64,000 bases of DNA from Hyphomicrobiales bacterium (GCA_025359045.1 JANYHN010000013.1:56377-120376), one strand, 5' to 3'. Positions 26,710 to 36,894 are shown, counted from the stretch's first letter. A program made the numbers and translations. Notes: generated by a model from the sequence alone, not told the origin.

Positions 26710-27479
26710 CCAAGCAAGATATCGACGCCAGCGAAGCCCCGCTGATGGACCATCTGAACGAGCTGCGCACGCGGCTGATGTGGTCGACGGCTGGCTTTGT
26801 GGTGGCGTTGATCGGATGCTTTTATTTTTCTACTGAAATTTTGCATATTTTAATCAAGCCGTTTCGGTGGGGCACGGGCACAGACATTACTTTGATCTCA
26901 ATCAAGCTGTTGGGTGTGTTTTTTGTTAAACTGAAGATTGCCATGTTTGGCGGGTTGTTCATCGCTTTTCCATTAATTGCAACGCAGATATATCGGTTTG
27001 TGGCGCCTGGCCTTTATAAACATGAGAGGGCTGTGCTGGCGCCGTATTTGGTTGCAACGCCGATTTGTTTCTTAGCTGGCGCGTCGCTGGTTTATTTCAT
27101 GCTGCTGCCGTTTGCGATCAAGTTCTTCTTCGCCGTTGGCGCTGATGCGGGCATCACGGTCATGCCAGACGTAGAGCCTTACCTTGATTTTGTGATGACG
27201 CTGATTTTTGCATTTGGTCTCACCTTTCAATTGCCTGTCGTGCTCACGTTACTTGGCCAACTGGGCGTTGTGACTCATGCGCAACTGAGCAAAGGCCGTC
27301 GCTTTGCTTTAGTTGGTATTGCCGCTTTAGCCGCTGTGATCACGCCGCCTGATCCATTTTCAATGATGGCGATGATGGTTCCATTGGGCTTGCTGTATGA
27401 GATCGCGGTTTGGTCGGTTTGGTTTATCGAGAGGCGCAAAGCCAAGGCTTCGTCATCCGCGGATATTACCCCAACATAA
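26706..27479 (+). CDS. tatC: Twin-arginine translocase subunit TatC
   Basis: TatC is the six-helix integral membrane core that recognises twin-arginine signal peptides. The 257-residue protein has the conserved N-terminal MDHLNELRTRL segment and six hydrophobic segments, the family VAPGLYKHER loop with its functional Glu, and a polar C terminus. It overlaps tatB. All three Tat subunits are intact. Confidence 0.96.
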   Translation: MTKQDIDASEAPLMDHLNELRTRLMWSTAGFVVALIGCFYFSTEILHILIKPFRWGTGTDITLISIKLLGVFFVKLKIAMFGGLFIAFPLIATQIYRFVAPGLYKHERAVLAPYLVATPICFLAGASLVYFMLLPFAIKFFFAVGADAGITVMPDVEPYLDFVMTLIFAFGLTFQLPVVLTLLGQLGVVTHAQLSKGRRFALVGIAALAAVITPPDPFSMMAMMVPLGLLYEIAVWSVWFIERRKAKASSSADITPT

Positions 27480-27549
27480 TTCCTGTTTGAGCATCCAGCA
27501 CAAGCCCTCTATAGGGGTGTTTTGCGACATTCAACTCAGGTGACTTTTC

Positions 27550-28830
27550 ATGCACGATATTAAGGCGATCCGCGATAACCCTCTGGCTTTTGACGCTGGA
27601 CTGGCGCGGCGTGGGTTAGCGCCGCTTTCTGTATCGTTGCTTGCGCTCGATGAACAAAAGCGCGAGACCATGCAGAAATTACAAGACGCGCAAAGCCGCC
27701 GTAACGCCTTGTCGAAAGAAATCGGCATGGCCATGGGCAAGAAGGATGTGGCACTTGCTGATAAGCTGAAGGCTGAAGTTGCTGGCCTCAAAGATGCCAT
27801 TACCCAAGGTGAAGAACAGGAAAGGGTTCAGACAAAGGCGCTGAATGATGCGTTGGCCGTGATCCCTAACATTCCGTTGGCAACTGTGCCTGATGGAAAG
27901 AGCGAACATGATAATGTGGAAGTTCGCATATGGGGCGAAAAACCTGTGAAGAATTTTGAACCGCAACAGCATTTCGATATTGGTGAAGGCCTTGGCTTGA
28001 TGGATTTTGAAATTGCCTCGAAGCTTTCAGGCGCGCGATTTGTGGTTTTAAAAGGGGCATTGGCGCGGATGGAACGCGCGCTCGCTCAATTTATGATCAA
28101 TCTGCATACGGATGAATTTGGTTACAGCGAGACTTACGCACCTTACATGTTGCGCGAGGAAGCCATGTATGGTGTTGGTCAACTGCCAAAGTTCGAAGAA
28201 GATTTATTCAAGACGACTTCTGGTCATTACCTCATACCGACTGCCGAAGCGTCGCTTACCAATCTGGTGCGTGAGCAGGTTTTGGATGAGGCAAAGTTGC
28301 CTATCCGTATGACCGCATATACACCTTGTTTCCGCGCTGAAGCAGGTGCCGCGGGCAGGGACACACGCGGCATGATCCGCCAACATCAATTCTCGAAAGT
28401 CGAATTGGTCTCTATCACCACGCCTGAACAATCTGATGCCGAACATGAACGCATGACGGGTTGTGCCGAAGAGGTGTTGAAGCGTCTTAATCTGCATTAC
28501 CGCACCATCGTGCTCTGCACAGGCGATATGGGGTTCGGTTCGCGCAAGACTTACGACATTGAAGTGTGGCTGCCGGGCCAGAATGCTTACCGCGAAATTT
28601 CATCGTGTTCGCAATTTGGCGAATTTCAAGCGCGGCGCATGGATGCACGCTGCAAGGCGGCTGAAGCCAAGCAGGCGCGTTATGTGCACACACTGAATGG
28701 CTCGGCCTTGGCCGTGGGCCGCACCATGGTGGCCGTTTTGGAGAACTATCAAAATGATGATGGCTCTGTCACAATCCCGGAGGTGCTTCGCCCTTATATG
28801 GGCGGCATGACTGTGATCAAGAGGCCGTGA
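27550..28830 (+). CDS. serS: Seryl-tRNA synthetase
   Basis: This class II aminoacyl-tRNA synthetase of 426 residues charges tRNA-Ser. The N-terminal 105 residues form the long coiled-coil tRNA-binding arm ([15 protein letters not shown] and following). The catalytic domain has [10 protein letters not shown], motif 2 [20 protein letters not shown] and motif 3 [16 protein letters not shown]. It follows tatC by 70 bases and precedes surE by four, an order common in Rhizobiales (tat-serS-surE). Confidence 0.97.
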   Translation: MHDIKAIRDNPLAFDAGLARRGLAPLSVSLLALDEQKRETMQKLQDAQSRRNALSKEIGMAMGKKDVALADKLKAEVAGLKDAITQGEEQERVQTKALNDALAVIPNIPLATVPDGKSEHDNVEVRIWGEKPVKNFEPQQHFDIGEGLGLMDFEIASKLSGARFVVLKGALARMERALAQFMINLHTDEFGYSETYAPYMLREEAMYGVGQLPKFEEDLFKTTSGHYLIPTAEASLTNLVREQVLDEAKLPIRMTAYTPCFRAEAGAAGRDTRGMIRQHQFSKVELVSITTPEQSDAEHERMTGCAEEVLKRLNLHYRTIVLCTGDMGFGSRKTYDIEVWLPGQNAYREISSCSQFGEFQARRMDARCKAAEAKQARYVHTLNGSALAVGRTMVAVLENYQNDDGSVTIPEVLRPYMGGMTVIKRP

Positions 28831-28834
28831 AATC

Positions 28835-29590
28835 ATGCGCATATTAGTCACCAATGATGATGGCATACATGGCCCAGGTTTAGAGGCATTGGAAAAAATT
28901 GCCCGCAGCATCAGCGACGATGTGTGGGTGGTGGCACCAGATGTTGAGCGTTCGGCCGCCGGGCGTGCACTCACCATTTCACATCCTTTGCGGTACCGCC
29001 AAATTGAAAAACGGAAATTTGAAACCACCGGGACACCCGCTGATTGCGTGGTGATGGCCGTGCGCAAAATTATGCCGGCTCTGCCGGATTTGATTTTATC
29101 TGGAGTTAATCGCGGGCAGAACCTTGCTGACGACATCACTTATTCCGGCACAATTGCCGCCGCGATGGAAGGCACATCCCTGGGCATTAAATCAATTGCG
29201 TTGAGCCAAGTGGTCGGAATGTTTGGTAATGGTGAGAGTTTTGCTGTTGCAGAAAAACATGGAGCAAGCATTGTTGAAAAACTTTTGAAGATGGATTTTG
29301 GCCCCGGGCTTTTGATCAATGTGAATTTTCCGGATTGCGGCCCCGACGAAGTGGCGGGCATTGATGTGACCATCCAAGGCAAGCGCGACCAAAATTATCT
29401 CACCGTTGATGAACGTGTTGATGCCCGTGGCCATGCCTATTTCTGGCTCGGGTTTGCGCGCGAACGCGGCACGCCCCCTAAGGGCACTGACTTGGCATCG
29501 GTTTTCAACAAGCGCATTTCAGTTACACCGTTGCATACAAACCTGACGCAAGTTGACGCTTTATCCAAATTGCAGACTGTTTTTGGCTGA
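28835..29590 (+). CDS. surE: 5'/3'-nucleotidase SurE
   Basis: SurE is a metal-dependent nucleoside monophosphate and short polyphosphate phosphatase linked to stationary-phase survival. The 251-residue protein starts with the metal site LVTNDDGIHGPGL and has LSGVNRGQNLADDITYSGT, both diagnostic. In many relatives pcm (isoaspartate methyltransferase) comes next; here a 2-hydroxyacid dehydrogenase takes that place. Confidence 0.96.
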   Translation: MRILVTNDDGIHGPGLEALEKIARSISDDVWVVAPDVERSAAGRALTISHPLRYRQIEKRKFETTGTPADCVVMAVRKIMPALPDLILSGVNRGQNLADDITYSGTIAAAMEGTSLGIKSIALSQVVGMFGNGESFAVAEKHGASIVEKLLKMDFGPGLLINVNFPDCGPDEVAGIDVTIQGKRDQNYLTVDERVDARGHAYFWLGFARERGTPPKGTDLASVFNKRISVTPLHTNLTQVDALSKLQTVFG

Positions 29591-29596
29591 GGCGTG

Positions 29597-30790
29597 ATGA
29601 TGGAGACTGAGAATAGTATTTACAAAATTCTCATTCTGGATTTGATCGGCCTTAAATTTGATGGCCGAGGCAAGCCAGATCCTTCGGAAGTCAAAACCCA
29701 TATCATCGCCAAAGGCGGGGTGTTTCACGATGCTCCTTGGAATGCGAGTGATGTTCTTGAAACAGGCAAATTGCATTTCTTCTATCAACCGGACTTATCA
29801 ACTGCTGCGGAAATATTGGCACTTACGGATCAAGGCCAATATGATGCAGTAATTGCGGCGGCCACGTTCATCCCAAAAGAATCAGTATTCAACTCAGGCG
29901 GCGTGCGCATTGGTGCCGGTACTGGCAACATGGGCAGTGCCTCTTGGGGCGGGGGCAGTGGGGTGGGCGGCGTTGCGCCACTCATGAACACACCCGGGTT
30001 TAACAGCAGGGCAACGGCGCAGATGGTGTTCAAAGCGCTGCTCCGTGTGCGGCCCAATTTGCCTGTCGAGGAACTCCACTCACAAGTGGTGGTGGGCAAA
30101 TTTGATACAGGGCGAAACTTGCGCGAATACCCCACCGAGAAACTGGAAGGCAAAACTTTTGCAATTATCGGATACGGTAATATCGGTCGCGAAGTGGCGC
30201 GCCTTGCCCGTGCTTTTTATATGCGTGTCGTGGTTTATGCTCGCGCTCATCACAAGGCCCGGATTCAGGCAGATGGATTTATCTATGCTTCCAGCTTGCT
30301 CGAAGCTGCGCGTGGCGCTGATGTTATCAGCCCGCATATTGGGCTCGGTGCGCTTGACGTAGCATCTGGTCGTTATGCCAATGCGGGCATGATTGATAAA
30401 GATGTATTGAACGCGCTCAATAAAAATGCCGTGCTAATTAATTACGATCGTGGTGAAATTGTCGACACCGCAGCATTGGATTTGACCTTGCAAACCGGGC
30501 AGGTGGGATTTGCTGCCATTGATGCTGATTTATTTTTGGATCAAAAAACTAATGCATTGATAGGCCCGATGGTTCCTTATCTGCCATTGGCGCAGAAACA
30601 CCCAAATAAGCTGCAACTCCTCCCTCACGCCGCTGCAGACACTGACCATCCATCCCGCGTCGCAGGGGCCAAACAGGCCGTCGACCAGATTTTTGATGCG
30701 ATCATTTTAAAACGTCTTACAAACCTTAAAGGCGATTTGCCCGTTGGCTATTCGAATGCCGGTTTACAAAATGGTTATGGCAACTTTTAA
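29597..30790 (+). CDS. D-isomer-specific 2-hydroxyacid dehydrogenase-like protein
   Basis: The 397-residue protein has the C-terminal two thirds of a D-2-hydroxyacid dehydrogenase. A Rossmann fold IIGYGNIGREVARLARAF starts at about 190, a catalytic Arg sits in INYDRGEIVD and a His in LLPHAAADTDHPSR. The N-terminal catalytic half is unusual: a Gly-rich segment around residue 110-125 (GSASWGGGSGVGGVAP) replaces the common layout, and the end NAGLQNGYGNF is atypical. The substrate is unknown. It begins seven bases after surE with GAGG upstream, so it is probably in the same operon. Confidence 0.75.
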   Translation: MMETENSIYKILILDLIGLKFDGRGKPDPSEVKTHIIAKGGVFHDAPWNASDVLETGKLHFFYQPDLSTAAEILALTDQGQYDAVIAAATFIPKESVFNSGGVRIGAGTGNMGSASWGGGSGVGGVAPLMNTPGFNSRATAQMVFKALLRVRPNLPVEELHSQVVVGKFDTGRNLREYPTEKLEGKTFAIIGYGNIGREVARLARAFYMRVVVYARAHHKARIQADGFIYASSLLEAARGADVISPHIGLGALDVASGRYANAGMIDKDVLNALNKNAVLINYDRGEIVDTAALDLTLQTGQVGFAAIDADLFLDQKTNALIGPMVPYLPLAQKHPNKLQLLPHAAADTDHPSRVAGAKQAVDQIFDAIILKRLTNLKGDLPVGYSNAGLQNGYGNF

Positions 30791-30908
30791 AGTTTGTCAA
30801 AAATAGTTGGGTAAACTTGCTGGAACCTTATTCAGAGTTTCTCGTTTACAGATTGTGATCGTCTCAGTGGTCGCTAATTGAAAATTTAAATTTTACAGCG
30901 AGGATAAA

Positions 30909-31196
30909 ATGAACAAACTCACACTTACGTGTCTACTGGCCCTTGCCGCTGCGTCGTTCTCAGTGGCACCTGCAATGGCTGAACATAAACGTGTTCAAAC
31001 GAAATATTGTGATTCAGCGCCTATGGATCCAATGTGCATGGATGACAAGATGCTGGAAATGCGCAAGCAGATGATGACTTATAACAAGGAGATGGCGACC
31101 GGCAACCGCTCCAAATATTGCAAAGAGTCGGGCAAGGGCGATCCTATTTGCGGCGACGCTTTTGTGAATGACAACTTTGGTTACGATGCCAAGTAA
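30909..31196 (+). CDS. Small exported Cys/Met-rich protein
   Basis: This is a hypothetical protein of 95 residues with a clear signal peptide (cleavage after APAMA). The mature 71 residues contain four Cys (KYCDSAPMDPMC and KYCKESGKGDPIC) and many Met. The two CxxxxxxxxC halves look like an internal duplication. It could bind metal or be disulfide-bonded in the periplasm; nothing in the neighbourhood decides this. An AGCGAGGA stretch precedes the start. It is followed by a terminator-like hairpin. Confidence 0.7.
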   Translation: MNKLTLTCLLALAAASFSVAPAMAEHKRVQTKYCDSAPMDPMCMDDKMLEMRKQMMTYNKEMATGNRSKYCKESGKGDPICGDAFVNDNFGYDAK

Positions 31197-31205
31197 GGTG
31201 TTAAA

Positions 31206-31243
31206 TGAACCCTGATCACTTTTGGTTGGGGTTCAGTCTTTTT
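31206..31243 (+). terminator. Rho-independent terminator after the small exported protein
   Basis: A seven-base stem TGAACCC / GGGTTCA (31206-31212 and 31229-31235) is followed by GTCTTTTT. It lies 10 bases after the stop codon. Confidence 0.65.
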
Positions 31244-31367
31244 GGGTCGCTTGGTTAAGTGAGATGCGCGGCTTTTGCGCATGTAGACGTCACTCTCGTT
31301 GTGCAAGCACAGTTGAGCACCCGACTTGGGCCCCGGAATAAAAGCAAATCCTCTAAAATCAAAAAAA

Positions 31368-31443
<76 letters not shown>

Positions 31444-31579
31444 CGAAGCAGTGCTTCAGGCGCTCTCTTAATCCATTTGGCCCGCGTTCTGCAACACCTG
31501 TTTCAACGGTCCAAACCAAATGCTCAAACGTCTCAGTTTGGCACAGCTGGTTAGGGAATTATTAACAGGGGAATAGCAG

Positions 31580-32701
31580 ATGTCTCACTCTCGGAAATTA
31601 ATCGTCCCAGCTTTGGCCGCGATGACTATAATTGGATTTATGTCACTTGGCGCAACCGCCGGGCCAACAGGCGACGCGACAGATGGCGGTGTGGTGGCGG
31701 ATTCGGGAAAAAATGCCCCACCACCTGATCAGGTCGCTGACGCAGGTGATGGAAAGAATAATCCGCCCCCAGGCCCTGTAGCCGACGGCGGCGACGGTAA
31801 AAATAACCCACCTCCCGGCCCAGTTGGCGGCGGCGGAGGTGACGACAAAAATAATCCTCCTCCCGGACCAGTCGGTGGTGGTGGAGATGACGGTAAAAAC
31901 AGTCCTCCGCCACAACAGCCATCTGCGCCACCAACGGGTGGCGGAGGTGATGACGGCAAGAATAATCCACCACCCGATGGAGGCAAGAATAATCCTCCTC
32001 CACAAAATCTCGCGCCTCCTCCAATTAATACAGGCATGATAAAGGAAAACTTTGACTTTGGTTTCGGCCATGTGCGTCGTCGCTTTACTTGCTTTAACGG
32101 CTATCAAACAGTGATGGTGCGTGACATTCGCGAATGTGGTTTCCGAATTCAACGTCGTGTTGTGATCGGCGGCGGTTATCGTGGCAAACGTGCCCATGGC
32201 GGTTATGCCTATGGCGGCGGCTACTCATATGGTGGCGGCTATGCTACTGGCGGCGGATATAGATATAGCTATGGTGGCGGGTATGCGAGCGGCGGCGGTT
32301 ATGTTTATCAGCAACCAACCGTGCGTTACTACAAGCCAGCTAGCCGCGCTGCCGTGATGCAAGCTGAAAAGCGCGCACGGCGTGCTGCTGAGTATAATTA
32401 TGGCGCAGGCTATGGTTATGACAATGGTGGCTATGCTGGTGGCGGTTATGTCGGTGGCTATGGATACGGCAATGGTGGTTTTTCACAAGGATATGGCGCA
32501 CAAATGGGTTATGGTGAAGGCCTCGGTGGCGGACACCGTCACAAAGCCAAGCGTGGAAATCAGCGTCAAGGTCAAGTTTATGGCGTGATGGGCGGTTATG
32601 GCGCAGGCTATGGCTATGATACAGGATATGGTGCTAGCTTTGGATATGGCGGCACTACGATCCATTATGGTCCAATCATGACCAAGGACGGATCATACTA
32701 A
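31580..32701 (+). CDS. Secreted Pro/Gly/Tyr-rich low-complexity protein
   Basis: This 373-residue protein has a signal peptide (cleavage near GATAG). It then has a region of imperfect repeats of the type GKNNPPPGPV (about residues 42-145), a short conserved-looking module with two Cys (RRFTCFNGYQTVMVRDIREC, about 163-182), and a Gly/Tyr-rich tail with GGGY repeats to the end. It looks like an extracellular or cell-surface structural protein. The two-Cys module resembles small domains of exported rhizobial proteins. Function unknown. A strong terminator follows. The repeats are protein-coding, not CRISPR. Confidence 0.7.
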   Translation: MSHSRKLIVPALAAMTIIGFMSLGATAGPTGDATDGGVVADSGKNAPPPDQVADAGDGKNNPPPGPVADGGDGKNNPPPGPVGGGGGDDKNNPPPGPVGGGGDDGKNSPPPQQPSAPPTGGGGDDGKNNPPPDGGKNNPPPQNLAPPPINTGMIKENFDFGFGHVRRRFTCFNGYQTVMVRDIRECGFRIQRRVVIGGGYRGKRAHGGYAYGGGYSYGGGYATGGGYRYSYGGGYASGGGYVYQQPTVRYYKPASRAAVMQAEKRARRAAEYNYGAGYGYDNGGYAGGGYVGGYGYGNGGFSQGYGAQMGYGEGLGGGHRHKAKRGNQRQGQVYGVMGGYGAGYGYDTGYGASFGYGGTTIHYGPIMTKDGSY

Positions 32702-32736
32702 TCTCAGTTCCGATTTATCGGGACGGCGAATGAGAG

Positions 32737-32763
32737 GGGGGTGGAGCAATCCACTCCCTTTTT
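32737..32763 (+). terminator. Rho-independent terminator
   Basis: A nine-base stem (GGGGGTGGA / TCCACTCCC with one G-T pair) around a GCAA loop is followed by five T's. It ends the Pro/Gly-rich gene, directly before the convergent rRNA methyltransferase gene. Confidence 0.8.
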
Positions 32764-33624
32764 CTAATGCGTCAATGCATAAAGCGAAACGGCGCAAGCA
32801 ATTGACACGTTCAAGCTTTTGATTACGCCGGGCATATCGATGCGGGCCACTTCATGGCAGGTTTTGGCGGTGAGTTGACGAAGGCCCTTGCCTTCAGCGC
32901 CCAACACCAAAGCCAGCGGTCGCATCTTTGCAACATTGGCCATATCAATTTCCGCATCTGAATCTAGACCCACAAGATGAAAGCCATATCCAATTAGCTC
33001 GTCCATAGCACGGGCTAGATTGGTGACAGTTACATACGGCACATGTTCATAGGCACCTGATGCCGCCTTAAAAAACACGCCACTTGCTTCTGCCGAGTGC
33101 CGCGCCGTCACGACAACAGCTGAAACATTGAACGCCGCGCACGAGCGCATGATTGCACCGACATTATGCGGGTCAGTCACTTGATCAAGCAACACAATCA
33201 AACCATCGCGCGAAACTTCGTCAAGGCGGGGCTGATGCAAAGGTTTGGCTTCAAGGATAATGCCTTGGTGCACAGCATCAGCTGATTTCAACATGTGATC
33301 AAGCAAGCGCGGGTGAACGATTTCAGGCGTGATCGTCACACCTGGCGCATCCTCCTTCAAGCGAATGAAAGCATTTTCGGTGCACCACAGATTAACCGGT
33401 TTGCGCTTTGTGTTTTTCAGCGCCTCGGTTACGGGATGGGCACCATAAATCAAATCATTTTCAGGGTTGGCCACCAGCACGCGTTCAGGCGTGCGCGGTG
33501 TGAGTGGTTTACCAGACCTCTGAAATTCCTTAGCTTTTTGCACGCCAGGGGCCGGAGTGTTGCGGAAAAATGGCTTTTTGCCCAAAGTCTTCTTGGCACG
33601 CGGATTTGTGGGTTTTGTTGACAT
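32764..33624 (-). CDS. rlmB: SpoU/TrmH-family 23S rRNA 2'-O-methyltransferase (RlmB type)
   Basis: This SAM-dependent RNA ribose methyltransferase has 286 residues. After a basic N-terminal tail, the L30e-like substrate-binding domain starts near YGAHPVTEALKNTKRKP. The SPOUT catalytic domain has LLDQVTDPHNVGAIMRSCAAF, LVLGAEGKGLRQL and MPGVIKSLNVSIACAV, the three knot motifs. It probably methylates G2251 of 23S rRNA as RlmB does; some relatives modify other sites. The ATG at 33624 is preferred because the upstream alternative gives only six extra residues with no site. It is divergent from the cyclophilin genes. Confidence 0.9.
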   Translation of the reverse strand: MSTKPTNPRAKKTLGKKPFFRNTPAPGVQKAKEFQRSGKPLTPRTPERVLVANPENDLIYGAHPVTEALKNTKRKPVNLWCTENAFIRLKEDAPGVTITPEIVHPRLLDHMLKSADAVHQGIILEAKPLHQPRLDEVSRDGLIVLLDQVTDPHNVGAIMRSCAAFNVSAVVVTARHSAEASGVFFKAASGAYEHVPYVTVTNLARAMDELIGYGFHLVGLDSDAEIDMANVAKMRPLALVLGAEGKGLRQLTAKTCHEVARIDMPGVIKSLNVSIACAVSLYALTH

Positions 33625-33733
33625 CACGCCTCTATAGCGCAAGATTTTTCAAAAACTAGCGGAAATGCTGCCACCCTGTTGCCTCGATTGCGAAATAAGG
33701 CTAGGTGCACCCCGTCCTAATTTGGAGAGAACG

Positions 33734-34240
33734 ATGAACCGATTCCTGATTTCACTTGTGGCCTTCTCGGCCTTGGCAGCGCCTTCGATGGCAGCGAGCC
33801 TTAAAGTAGACACTTCAAAAAATTGCAGCTTCACCATTGAATTGATGCCTGATGTGGCACCAAAACACGTGGCGCAAATTACCAAGCTTGCCGCTTCGGG
33901 CTTTTATAATGGCATTGTTTTTCACCGCGTGATTGACGGCTTTATGGCCCAAACAGGCGATCCAACTGGCACAGGCACGGGCAATTCAAAAGAACCAAAT
34001 ATTCCGGCCGAATTTTCCAAGAAGCCATTTGTGCGCGGCACCGTAGGCATGGCCCGCACGTCGGATCCAGATTCTGCCAATAGCCAGTTCTTTGTGATGT
34101 TTGCAGACGGCGCATTTTTGAATGGCCAGTATACAGTTTTCGGCCATGTTGATGGCGAAGGCATGAAATGTGTTGACCAGATCAACAAAGGCGAACCACC
34201 TGCAAACCCAGACAAAATGACAAAGGTAACAGTGCAATAA
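33734..34240 (+). CDS. Exported cyclophilin-type peptidyl-prolyl isomerase
   Basis: The 168-residue protein has a signal peptide (cleavage after APSMA) and a cyclophilin domain with YNGIVFHRVIDGFMAQTGDPTG, where the Arg is the catalytic one, then GTVGMARTSDPDSANSQFF. It would catalyse proline isomerisation in the periplasm. GGAGAGA precedes the ATG. The next gene encodes a cytosolic paralogue; TAATG overlap couples the two. Confidence 0.93.
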   Translation: MNRFLISLVAFSALAAPSMAASLKVDTSKNCSFTIELMPDVAPKHVAQITKLAASGFYNGIVFHRVIDGFMAQTGDPTGTGTGNSKEPNIPAEFSKKPFVRGTVGMARTSDPDSANSQFFVMFADGAFLNGQYTVFGHVDGEGMKCVDQINKGEPPANPDKMTKVTVQ

Positions 34241-34707
34241 TGGCTGATCTCGAAAATACACTTTATGTCGATCTCGAAAAAGGTCGTGTGACCATTGAAC
34301 TCTTGCATAAGCTTGCTCCCGGCCATGTGGCTCGCATTAAGGAATTGGCGCGTGAGAAGTTTTATGATGGCGTGGTGTTTCACCGCGTGATCGAAGGCTT
34401 TATGGCCCAAGGTGGCGATCCAACAGGAACTGGTATGGGCGGCTCGAAGAAACCTGATCTGAAAGCCGAGTTTTCCAAGGAGCCACATGTGAAGGGCATT
34501 TGCTCGATGGCGCGTTCGTCCAATCCAAACTCTGCCAACAGCCAATTCTTCATTTGCTTTGGCGATGCTCGGTTCTTGGACAACCAATACACTGTTTGGG
34601 GACGTGTGACCGATGGTATGGAGTTTGTTGACGGCTTGAAGCGTGGCGAACCACCAAAGAACCCAGACAAGATCGTGACCATGCGTGTTGCGGCTGACGC
34701 TGCTTAA
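34240..34707 (+). CDS. ppiB: Cytosolic cyclophilin-type peptidyl-prolyl isomerase
   Basis: This 155-residue cyclophilin has no signal peptide. Active-site segments are FYDGVVFHRVIEGFMAQGGD and ICSMARSSNPNSANSQFFI. It is the cytoplasmic partner of the exported copy directly upstream and clearly arose by duplication. The pair precedes queA-tgt, an order seen in other Rhizobiales. Confidence 0.94.
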   Translation: MADLENTLYVDLEKGRVTIELLHKLAPGHVARIKELAREKFYDGVVFHRVIEGFMAQGGDPTGTGMGGSKKPDLKAEFSKEPHVKGICSMARSSNPNSANSQFFICFGDARFLDNQYTVWGRVTDGMEFVDGLKRGEPPKNPDKIVTMRVAADAA

Positions 34708-34744
34708 TTTTTACGGTATTGATCGGCGACGAGGCTTTTGAATT

Positions 34745-35776
34745 ATGCGCGTCGCCGATTTTGATTTTGAACTGCCGCCGGAGAATATTGCACTTCGGCC
34801 AATCACACCGCGCGAAGCTGCCAAACTTCTGGTGATTCAGAATGGCGCTTTTGCAGACTTGCATGTGGGTGATTTGCCCAGCCAATTACGGCGTGGTGAT
34901 CTTTTAATTTTCAATAACACGAAAGTCATTCCGGCGGCATTGTCTGGCATCCGGGTCGGTCGGCTGGGCACAACGCCTAAGATCGAGGCGTTGCTGCATT
35001 TGCGGATAGATGGCGCAAGGTGGAAGGCTTTTGTAAAGCCTGCCAAGAAGTTGGAGGCGGGTGATGAGGTTCAGTTTGGTTCGCTAAGCGCTGTTGTAGA
35101 AGAAAAAGGAGAGGCGGGCGAAGTTACATTTCGTTTTCCTTTTTCGGGTGCTGATCTCGATATCGCATTAACACAGGCCGGTCGCGTTCCTTTGCCGCCC
35201 TATATTGAATCCAAGCGTGCGCAGGATTTGCAGGATAAGTCTGACTATCAAACTGTTTATGCCAAGGAGTCTGGAGCCGTTGCCGCACCCACTGCTGGGC
35301 TGCACTTCACACCTGAGTTGATGAAAGCTTGCCAAGATGCTGGAATTGAGTCAGAATTTGTAACTCTGCATGTCGGGGCAGGAACTTTTTTGCCTGTGAA
35401 AGCAGATGATACGCGCGATCACAAAATGCATGCCGAATGGGGCGAAGTATCGCTTCAGACTTTGAATCATATTCAAGCGGTAAAAGCTTCTGGCGGCAGG
35501 GTAATTGCCGTTGGAACGACTTCGCTCAGATTGCTTGAAAGTGCTGGTGGCAAACCGTTTTCTGGAACTACCAATATTTTCATCACGCCCGGCTACAAAT
35601 TCAACACAGTCAACGGCTTGATGACCAATTTCCATCTGCCGCGTTCCACTTTGTTCATGTTGGTCTGCGCCTTCGCTGGGATTGATACGATGAAGGCGGC
35701 ATATGCTCATGCCATCGCGCAAAATTATCGGTTCTATTCCTATGGCGATGCCAGCCTGCTATGGCCTGCCGCATGA
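34745..35776 (+). CDS. queA: S-adenosylmethionine:tRNA ribosyltransferase-isomerase
   Basis: QueA makes epoxyqueuosine at the wobble position of GUN-reading tRNAs by transferring the ribosyl part of SAM. The 343-residue protein has the family blocks [24 protein letters not shown] and [15 protein letters not shown], and ends with [18 protein letters not shown]. Length is normal. Its TGA overlaps the tgt ATG (ATGA). Confidence 0.96.
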   Translation: MRVADFDFELPPENIALRPITPREAAKLLVIQNGAFADLHVGDLPSQLRRGDLLIFNNTKVIPAALSGIRVGRLGTTPKIEALLHLRIDGARWKAFVKPAKKLEAGDEVQFGSLSAVVEEKGEAGEVTFRFPFSGADLDIALTQAGRVPLPPYIESKRAQDLQDKSDYQTVYAKESGAVAAPTAGLHFTPELMKACQDAGIESEFVTLHVGAGTFLPVKADDTRDHKMHAEWGEVSLQTLNHIQAVKASGGRVIAVGTTSLRLLESAGGKPFSGTTNIFITPGYKFNTVNGLMTNFHLPRSTLFMLVCAFAGIDTMKAAYAHAIAQNYRFYSYGDASLLWPAA

Positions 35777-36894
35777 CCCAAGAGTTCGGATTTACACTTC
35801 ATAAAAAAAACGGTTTGGCGCGGCGCGGCACGGTTCACACGGGGCGTGGCGATATTCGAACACCCGCCTTTATGCCTGTGGGCACGGTTGGCACGGTCAA
35901 AGGACTTTATCTCAATCAGGTGAAGGAAACCGGTGCCGATATCATACTCGGCAACACCTATCATTTGATGCTGCGGCCCGGTGCTGAACAAGTGGCTAAG
36001 CTGGGCGGTTTGCACAAATTTATTGGTTGGGAAGGGCCGATTCTCACTGACTCAGGCGGTTTTCAGATTATGTCGCTGTCGAAGATCCGCAAGATCAAAG
36101 AAACCGGGGCAACCTTCCAATCGCATATTGATGGCCGCAAATATGAGCTGACCCCTGAGCGTGCAATGGAAATTCAGCGCTTGCTGGGTTCAGATATTCA
36201 GATGCAGCTTGATCAATGTTTAGAGCTTCCGCATTCTGAAGCAGAAGGCGAGAAAGCCATGGAGCTTTCACTGCGTTGGGCCGCACGTTCGCGCACCGCA
36301 TTTGGCTCGCAGCCGGGGCGTGGTAATTTTGGCATTGTGCAAGGTGGCACGAATGAGCGGTTGCGCTTGAAAAGTGCTGATGGCCTGCGCCAGATTGGTT
36401 TTGAAGGTTACGCCATTGGCGGCCTTGCTGTTGGTGAAGGCCAAGAGCTGATGTTGCAGACCATTGATTTCACAGCACCGGCACTTCCCGAAGATAAGCC
36501 ACGTTATTTGATGGGTGTGGGCACACCAGAAGATTTGCTTGAAGCCGTGGCACGCGGCATTGATATGTTTGATTGCGTGATGCCCACGCGCTCTGGCCGA
36601 CACGGTCAGGCCTTCACGCGCTTTGGCCGGATCAATATCCGCAATGCCAAACACGCTGACGATACAAGGCCGCTCGATGCGGAACATCCATGCCCCGCGT
36701 TGTCACAATATTCACGCGCCTATCTGCATCATCTCATGCGATCTGGTGAATTGCTCGGCATGATGCTTTTGAGCTGGGCTAACATCGCTTACTACCAATC
36801 ATTGATGCAGGGCATGCGCGACGCGATTGATGCTGGCAAATTTGAAGAATTCCGTGTGACCACCCATGCGCAGTGGAAGCGCGGGGATGTTTAA
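35773..36894 (+). CDS. tgt: tRNA-guanine transglycosylase with an altered zinc site
   Basis: Tgt exchanges guanine 34 for preQ1 in tRNAs for Asp, Asn, His and Tyr. The 373-residue barrel has [12 protein letters not shown] with the catalytic Asp, [12 protein letters not shown], and [17 protein letters not shown] with the second catalytic Asp. The usual CxCxxC...H zinc site before the YSRAYLHHL motif is not conserved. The region reads [18 protein letters not shown], keeping one Cys, and the distal His (normally in a WHNxxYY context) is Ala in SWANIAYY. The fold is otherwise complete, so the enzyme may be zinc-independent. It is coupled to queA. Confidence 0.94.
   Translation: MTQEFGFTLHKKNGLARRGTVHTGRGDIRTPAFMPVGTVGTVKGLYLNQVKETGADIILGNTYHLMLRPGAEQVAKLGGLHKFIGWEGPILTDSGGFQIMSLSKIRKIKETGATFQSHIDGRKYELTPERAMEIQRLLGSDIQMQLDQCLELPHSEAEGEKAMELSLRWAARSRTAFGSQPGRGNFGIVQGGTNERLRLKSADGLRQIGFEGYAIGGLAVGEGQELMLQTIDFTAPALPEDKPRYLMGVGTPEDLLEAVARGIDMFDCVMPTRSGRHGQAFTRFGRINIRNAKHADDTRPLDAEHPCPALSQYSRAYLHHLMRSGELLGMMLLSWANIAYYQSLMQGMRDAIDAGKFEEFRVTTHAQWKRGDV

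Noticed and set aside
31700..32030. Regular short repeats that could suggest a CRISPR array
   Set aside because: They are imperfect codon-level repeats of a Pro-rich protein with no spacer structure; no cas genes are present in the window.
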